From the NCBI GenBank assembly GCA_900660155.1, contig CABFPE010000301.1, positions 468,152 to 491,373 on the forward strand: DNA of 23,222 bases, given 5' to 3'. Of the stretch, positions 18,340-23,222 are shown piece after piece. The DNA is from Hofstenia miamia. Its lineage: Eukaryota; Xenacoelomorpha; Acoela; Hofsteniidae. The position numbers and the translations under genes were made by a program. Numbering within the stretch: the first letter of the stretch is position 1; the number at the start of each line of letters is the position of its first letter. The notes under the pieces are model-generated. The model made no database searches. It was not told the DNA's origin and worked only from the letters and a program-made list of their open reading frames with translations.

Positions 18340-19853
18340 TTAACACTCAAACAAAACACCTGTCTTCTGTTGAAATTTGTCTTCCCACGCCCAGTGTATT
18401 GATCTCAAATTAACAGGAAGCGTATTATACTTGGCTTCTTGAAATATATTTTTTTTGCAAATAGTTTAGGGTTTTGCAGTAAATAGGTATTTTGGAATTA
18501 AGTACATTTCCTTTTATCATGTAGTAGCAGGACAGATGTTATGTTTGTTGATATCTTTTTTCTTCACACAATGTACAGCTCCCAGGCCTGGAATAATTTC
18601 AGTTTCAAGAGATTTTTGAGGTGTACCTTGATATCTACATTTTTCTCCTTTTGAAATGCTATGTAATTGTCGTGAAACCGAATTTTTACTCAGGAATTTA
18701 ATAACACAATATGTAGCCGAGCAAGAAAACTAAGTCTCTAAGATTAAATCCGAGAATCACGACTGTTCAATTTTCCAACAAGTGGGTTTGAACTCAAACT
18801 TCTCGAAAGTATATCAAAAAGTCCGATGATTAATACTAAAAATACGAAAAGACTCCTGTTTATGATAATGTATCAACACCACAATGATTTGTCTATTTTC
18901 AATATGAAATGAGCTTACAGTATTGTTAAAATCGTTTATCTTACNGCAGTAAATAGGTATTTTGGAATTAAGTACATTTCCTTTTATCATGTAGTAGCAG
19001 GACAGATGTTATGTTTGTTGATATCTTTTTTCTTCACACAATGTACAGCTCCCAGGCCTGGAATAATTTCAGTTTCAAGAGATTTTTGAGGTGTACCTTG
19101 ATATCTACATTTTTCTCCTGTTGAAATGCTATGTAATTGTCGTGAAACCGAATTTTTACTCAGGAATTTAATAACACAATATGTAGCCGAGCAAGAAAAC
19201 TAAGTCTCTAAGATTAAATCCGAGAATCACGACTGTTCAATTTTCCAACAAGTGGGTTTGAACTCAAACTTCTCGAAAGTATATCAAAAAGTCCGATGAT
19301 TAATACTAAAAATACGAAAAGACTCCTGTTTATGATAATGTATCAACACCACAATGATTTGTCTATTTTCAATACAAAATGAGCTCACATTATTGTTAAA
19401 ATAGTTTATCTTACTTTCTTAAACCCAGGTTCAAAACTTTATGTAATTGTAAGTTTGATTTTACCAGCTGATTTTCAAACTTATTCTTGACTAATAATTT
19501 ACTAAACTCCTCAAATAAATCGAACTCGCTTAGGTTGTAATAGGTAATAGACTTTAATACAAGACGAAATATAAACCAAATTCTGGTAGTGATTTTATAA
19601 TGTAGATTACTACTAAGAAGGCCAAAACTTAACTGCTAAAAAGTTTTTAAATCACTAATGTCTAAGTTAACAAAATGGTTGTTGACTTGAGCCTCTAAAA
19701 TTTTATCAAAAGCACGGTGAATTATAATTAATAAAACCCGAAATGGTTCTCTAATATTTTAAAAGTTAAACAGACAACACTTCTTTATAAATGTCTTGCG
19801 ATATTTGACCATTCACTGTTTTCCTTTTTATCAACAAAAGAGGGCACGGTAAT
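18340..19853 (-). CDS. Candidate coding segments of an unidentified minus-strand gene
   Basis: Four minus-strand stretches look coding rather than random. (a) 19853-19785, preceded by the acceptor TTTCAG: ITVPSFVDKK, then ENSEWSNIARHL. (b) 19758-19414 is open for 114 codons apart from one TAG at 19636-19638, which is itself preceded by an acceptor-like TTTTT. It includes HRAFDKILEAQVNN and NLSEFDLFEEFSKLL, and ends at the donor GTAAGA (19414). (c) 18729-18517: GEKCRYQGTPQKSLETE, then IIPGLGAVHC and a stop. (d) 18465-18340: AKYNTLPVNLRSIHWAWEDK, then a donor CAG-GTGTTT at 18360. Segment c also occurs in the second copy of the duplicated unit. All lie downstream of the putative promoter at 20812. 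I recognise no family, the segments are not joined into a tested model, and frames of this size can arise by chance. Confidence 0.22.
18476..18944. repeat. 469-bp unit, copy 1 (left of the N)
   Basis: This segment is repeated without indels at 18946-19414, separated only by the single N at 18945. I count six differences, five of them in the last 45 bases next to the N. Such a pattern, equal length with mismatches clustered at the join, is expected when two overlapping contigs (allelic or error-rich ends) are butted together. Confidence 0.95.
18945..18945. other. Single N, assembly join
   Basis: This is the only ambiguous base in the window. It lies exactly between the two copies of the 469-bp unit, marking a contig junction rather than a base-call ambiguity. 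Confidence 0.9.
18946..19414. repeat. 469-bp unit, copy 2 (right of the N)
   Basis: This is the second copy of 18476-18944. One difference (copy 1 CTCCTTTTG, copy 2 CTCCTGTTG) changes Lys to Thr in the minus-strand coding-like frame. The others lie at the right end (AATATGAAAT against AATACAAAAT, GAGCTTACAG against GAGCTCACAT, ATCG against ATAG). Confidence 0.95.
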
Positions 19854-19859
19854 ACTGAA

Positions 19860-20657
19860 ATTTGAGTTACTCTCTTGAGCTATTACAAAACCAAAATAGG
19901 CTAATGTAAATTAAATTTTAAGACGGGTCTTTCCAAACTCTAATGCGAAATGACCAATTTTATTAACAACATGGAACACCTCTGATCAGGGCTACTTGCT
20001 TGTATTTTAATAACCCACAATGTCTCACACAAATTTAATATAAACCAAATGTTTTCCTCTCAGAAGAGTAATTTATACGTACAATTTTTATGCAATATCA
20101 ACACAGTGTTATGTTGCTTAGAATTTCCTTAAAGGTCTTTCTTGACTAACACTGTTTGAAGTTATTTTACAAAGAACAAAGTTTACTAGGATGCCTCTCG
20201 CCCCTAATGTATTTACGACTAAACTTAATGTTTAACGAGTTTCTAATTTGCACAGAGAGAGAGAACACGCTAATGTTCTAAGACAATTCTTGTTCTTTTT
20301 AAGGTTAATTCAATTAAAGGACTCTGTATTTTAAATCAATCCCGACGTATTTTTCCACACAAAACTCCTTTGTACTTCTGAATGTTAATGATAGTTTTTA
20401 CTTCAAAACAGTCGATACTTAATTTCTTTAAAACAATGCCAACTTACTTTTGTTGCACTTTTACTTAGAAATTTTACTCTCTCAAAAATAAATTAAAATT
20501 CAAATATAAAACAAATGATGCTTATTTATTTTACAACAGGAGAATGCTTATACAAATCTCAACAATAAACGAATCAAATAACTAAAGTCACATGTTATAA
20601 TTACTGATATATGAAACCTCCAAAGTTAATGATTATGATATCAATTTCAAAATCTTT
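19860..20657. other. AT-rich DNA, possible first intron of the minus-strand gene
   Basis: The stretch starts at the donor following the putative noncoding exon and contains no clear exon. A 23-codon open minus-strand stretch (VRHCGLLKYKQVALIRG, near 20020-19945) is the only candidate. Confidence 0.25.
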
Positions 20658-20659
20658 AC

Positions 20660-20781
20660 CTGACGATCACAACGAAAGTAGGAATAACTTCTAAATAAAC
20701 GACCAAGAAATGTCTTTTCGTCAACGTTGTACTTGAAGTCTTTGCTCAATGTTTCTTTTCAGAGTATCAGGCGGGGGTGTG
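20660..20781 (-). other. Putative noncoding first exon with splice donor
   Basis: Starting about 30 bp after the TATA box, the minus strand runs 122 nt without any ATG. It ends at a strong donor, GTCAG followed by GTAAAG (intron from 20659). A leader exon without ATG, a good donor and a long following intron is a common layout of animal housekeeping or inducible genes. The coding part would lie at lower coordinates (see 18340-19853). No transcript evidence is available, so the start is placed only by spacing from the TATA box. Confidence 0.4.
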
Positions 20782-20804
20782 TGTTTTCTATGAAGTTTTG
20801 AAGG

Positions 20805-20812
20805 TTTTTATA
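20805..20812 (-). promoter_or_regulatory. TATA box (TATAAAAA) of a putative minus-strand promoter
   Basis: The minus strand reads CAGGGTATAAAAACC, a consensus TATA box with GC-rich flanks in an otherwise AT-rich region. That makes it less likely to be a chance match. An ATTGG (reverse CCAAT) occurs about 75 bp upstream. The sequence downstream is GC-enriched (ACACACACCCCCGCC). Confidence 0.5.
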
Positions 20813-20829
20813 CCCTGTCCTACATCAGT

Positions 20830-21518
20830 GTCCTCTGGTTGGATAGCTATTTCCAGTTCCAAAATTAGCTTGACATTTTAAACCAATTTTAGCGTTTAAT
20901 GCCACATCAGTTATCCCATCGTTGTTTTGAGTACCACCTCATTAACAGTTCTTTTGTCTTATATTTTAACTCGTTAAGTACTTAAAAAGCTTGTTAATAA
21001 TCTTTTTACCACATAGTAACCTCTTAAGCTGATGCAAGCTTCTCACAGTTTCGGTAAACATCTAACAAATGTGATACATTCTGTTTTCTTCAAAGCCATT
21101 TCTTTTCAGTAAAATTTAAAATTTAGTGAAACGCAATCCTTAATTCCTTTTCAGAATTAATTTTTAGCAGAAAAATTATTTTACACAGTTTGAATTCCAG
21201 AAATTTTCAAAATTCCAATTTTACTACATAATAGTAATAGTAAATATATTAGCTTGCATTGCAACTTTACTATTAAATAATAGCAAGAAAACATTAAAAA
21301 TAGAAAAAAAACTAATAATGAGTATTACACCATAAAAACTTCCTTCGCCTTCATTGCAAATATAAATTAATCGCGCAATCTATTTGTATGGTAAAGTGGA
21401 AGCTTTTCTCTAAGATTTCGAATTGGATGATAATGACTGCATTGGTTATTATTTTGTTTTAGGTAATATAATTGATGCTAAATATCTTTCATATTTAACC
21501 ATACATTTGGACATATTC
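20830..21518. other. Intergenic DNA upstream of the putative minus-strand promoter
   Basis: No coding sequence is recognised. The part nearest 20830-20960 is somewhat less AT-rich and may be proximal promoter. Confidence 0.4.
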
Positions 21519-21626
21519 TCAATGCTCAAGTAAAAATTTGCATTTAAAAAATTCCAGTGCTTCAGAGTAATGTAACTTAGGTTTTATAATTCTAAAGTTT
21601 TTTTGTATACGTTCAATCTTTAAATT
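21519..21626 (-). pseudogene. LINE reverse-transcriptase C-terminal scrap (tentative)
   Basis: The minus strand encodes LKIERIQKNFRIIKPKL, then HYSEALEFFKCKFLLEH, ending at a stop. This resembles the block that follows the palm/thumb in many non-LTR elements (K-IE-IQ-+F-----L-----YSE-L--------L--RR). The upstream part of the same 72-codon frame (to 21737) does not look like RT, and the following RR is lost at the stop. It is too short to assign a clade and is distinct from the CR1-like copy at 4835-5213. Confidence 0.4.
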
Positions 21627-21839
21627 TTGTCTATGTCTAGTTTTCTCAGTTGTTTGTCTCATCTGGAAATTCCTGCAGAATATCTTTTGCAGTGGGGAAT
21701 GGTGTGTGAATGCACATATGGAGAAATTGAAGCACATAAATTCTAGTCGAAATTCCTAATTTTTTCGCTAGATGTCTCCCTGAATAGTGGAATTTTTAAG
21801 GGCAAAAACAACAAATTTCCAAATTATACAGTCAAAAAT

Positions 21840-22195
21840 AAAAAACTCAAAAAGTCATACTAAATTTTTGAAAGATCTTTTTATTGTCTATCTGAATCTG
21901 TTTTTAGAATTCTTTTATGTATTTTCAATTTTTTTACACAAAGCATTTTATATTAGAATTTGAAAACAATTATTTGAGAGAAAATTTTTTTAAATATATG
22001 TTTGCTTGAAGAAAAAAGTAAAACTAAAAAAGTCATACTAAAATTTTTAAAGATCTTCTTGCTGTCTATCCGAATCTGTCTTTAGAATTCTTCTAGGTGT
22101 TTTCAATTTTTTTCCTCAAAGCATTTTATATTAGCTTTTGGAAACATGAATTTGAGAGTGCATTTTTTCAAAATTGATCTTGCTCAATGGATAAA
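21840..22195. repeat. Tandem duplication of a 178-bp unit, two diverged copies
   Basis: AAAGTCATAC recurs at 21851 and 22029. Matching blocks follow at the same spacing: AAAGATCTT, TGTCTATC-GAATCTG, TTTAGAATTCTT, TTTTCAATTTTTTT, CAAAGCATTTTATATTAG and TTTGAGAG. The copies differ by many substitutions, indicating an old duplication. No protein-coding frame spans them. Confidence 0.85.
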
Positions 22196-23104
22196 TGCTA
22201 TTGTTAAAAACATATTGCAAAATATTAAAACTAAATTCCTTGCCCATATTTTGAAGTATTTAATATTATGCTAGCGTCTCTCAATTTTTTACATTAACAT
22301 TTAGATACAGTAAGCTAGAATAACATAAAAGCATTGTGTATACTGTTTTAAATGATTTGAATGTTGAAGCACCAATATGTAAACACATAGTGAATATCAT
22401 TATTGTTTGTATATATACACATTTTTTAATAGATCAAGTAATTTAATCCCACCCTCTACCTCTATGTAAATCTAATTATTCCATGATGGATTTTAGTATT
22501 TTATGACAAGTTATGATTAATCCCAAACATCGATAGTGATGTTTTTGAATCTTAATTTTAAGACTAAATAATAATCAGAAACAAAGTTAAACTCTCTGTT
22601 GTGATCCAAAAATCAAAATAATCCTGTCAAGGTAAAAATTCCGCCACCCATAGTATATTAAATGGTACGTTTACTCTGAAAATATAATCTAATTATGAAT
22701 TAATTGTGGGATTTTATTGGTTTGTGCCTTTAAAGACACAGTGGGAATGGACATGGTTTCTAACAATTTCTATAAGCTCTAAAACATATTACTCTTATTT
22801 ACAGAATTTATACCCGAATGAATCGACATTCAATGTTCAATGGCACTATTACATTATGCACTTGCATTGATTCAAAAAAAGACGACTTGACCCACGTTAG
22901 TGCATTGCATATGTGATCTATGAACTTTTTCGCACACATCGTACAATGTATATAAGTGAATGTTTTTGTAAATTGCAGTGTAATTACAATCATATTTTAG
23001 CAAATGTAAATATGATAATTGCACGTGCATTCATAGCTTGAGATTTGAGAAACTCTCAGACTGGTATGACAAGACGCCAGGTGTGTCCACGAGTCATTTG
23101 TACT
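22196..23104. other. AT-rich intergenic DNA, no gene seen
   Basis: A near-perfect inverted repeat TGTGCCTTTAAAGACACA lies at 22723-22740. The minus-strand frame at 22808-22993 has no recognisable motif. Nothing else is supportable. Confidence 0.45.
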
Positions 23105-23178
23105 TGACCTGTGACCCTCAATGACCCACGGCAACTTGACCCTTGAACCATTCATATCTGACCCTCGACCCATGACCT
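23105..23178. repeat. TGACCY array, six copies in 74 bp, starting with a DR1
   Basis: TGACCT or TGACCC occurs at 23105, 23112, 23122, 23137, 23159 and 23173, with degenerate TGAACC and CGACCC copies between. The first two form a DR1 (one-base spacer) and the second and third a DR4. This could be a decayed short tandem repeat of a CTTGACCC-like unit or a cluster of nuclear-receptor half-sites (reverse of RGGTCA). It lies at the window edge, so its gene context is unseen. Confidence 0.55.
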
Positions 23179-23222
23179 GAAAGACTGTGAACACCCTTGG
23201 CACTCATGATTGATTGTTAGAG

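Noticed and set aside
20760..20812. Heat-shock elements around the minus-strand TATA box
   Set aside because: TTC and GAA triplets are present but not in the contiguous alternating 5-bp spacing of a true element.

Overview
The window is AT-rich, repeat-laden DNA from an animal nuclear genome. The organism is most likely an arthropod. The reasons are a CHK/EcKinase-family gene (a family expanded in arthropods and nematodes), relics of CR1-like, Penelope-like and Tc1-like elements, a MITE, long (TA)n tracts, and splice-type signals instead of operons or Shine-Dalgarno sites. Species cannot be fixed from the sequence. The assembly itself shows a contig-join scar, a single N at 18945.

Only one gene is convincing: a minus-strand EcKinase-like small-molecule kinase at 6584-7840 (418 aa). 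A putative 82-nt intron (7848-7929) would add an in-frame 5' exon with a start at 7994, giving about 442 aa. A TATA-like box lies at 8065-8070.

Left third (1-6580): AT-rich DNA with two minisatellites, a small cluster of CRE, DR1 and CCAAT motifs (1011-1146), a (TA)n tract, a possible secreted PLAT-like first exon (minus, 4533-4658), and a broken CR1-like LINE RT tail (plus, 4835-5213). Middle (8050-12600): two (TA)n tracts, a complete 285-bp MITE with TA target duplication (9056-9340), a G-quadruplex-prone GC island (9459-9507), a 5'-truncated Penelope-like element bracketed by TA tracts (minus, 9664-10453), a 35-bp x 5 minisatellite (11418-11596) and a dead Tc1-like transposase (minus, 12138-12540). 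Right part (12600-23222): mostly featureless AT-rich DNA, with a hAT-like terminal hairpin (16986-17024), a GC-rich open frame (17568-17696), an exact-length 469-bp duplication across the N, a TATA box plus noncoding first exon and splice donor on the minus strand (20660-20812), coding-like minus-strand segments downstream of it (18340-19853), a LINE-like scrap (21519-21626), a 178-bp tandem duplication and a TGACCY array near the right edge.

The genes do not form a pathway. The layout is one compact detoxification or hormone-conjugation type kinase in a transposon-rich intergenic landscape, plus the possible 5' half of a second minus-strand gene whose product I cannot identify. I see no clearly new system. 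The items most worth checking are the minus-strand promoter and exon set at 18340-20812, the EcKinase 5' extension, and the N-junction duplication.
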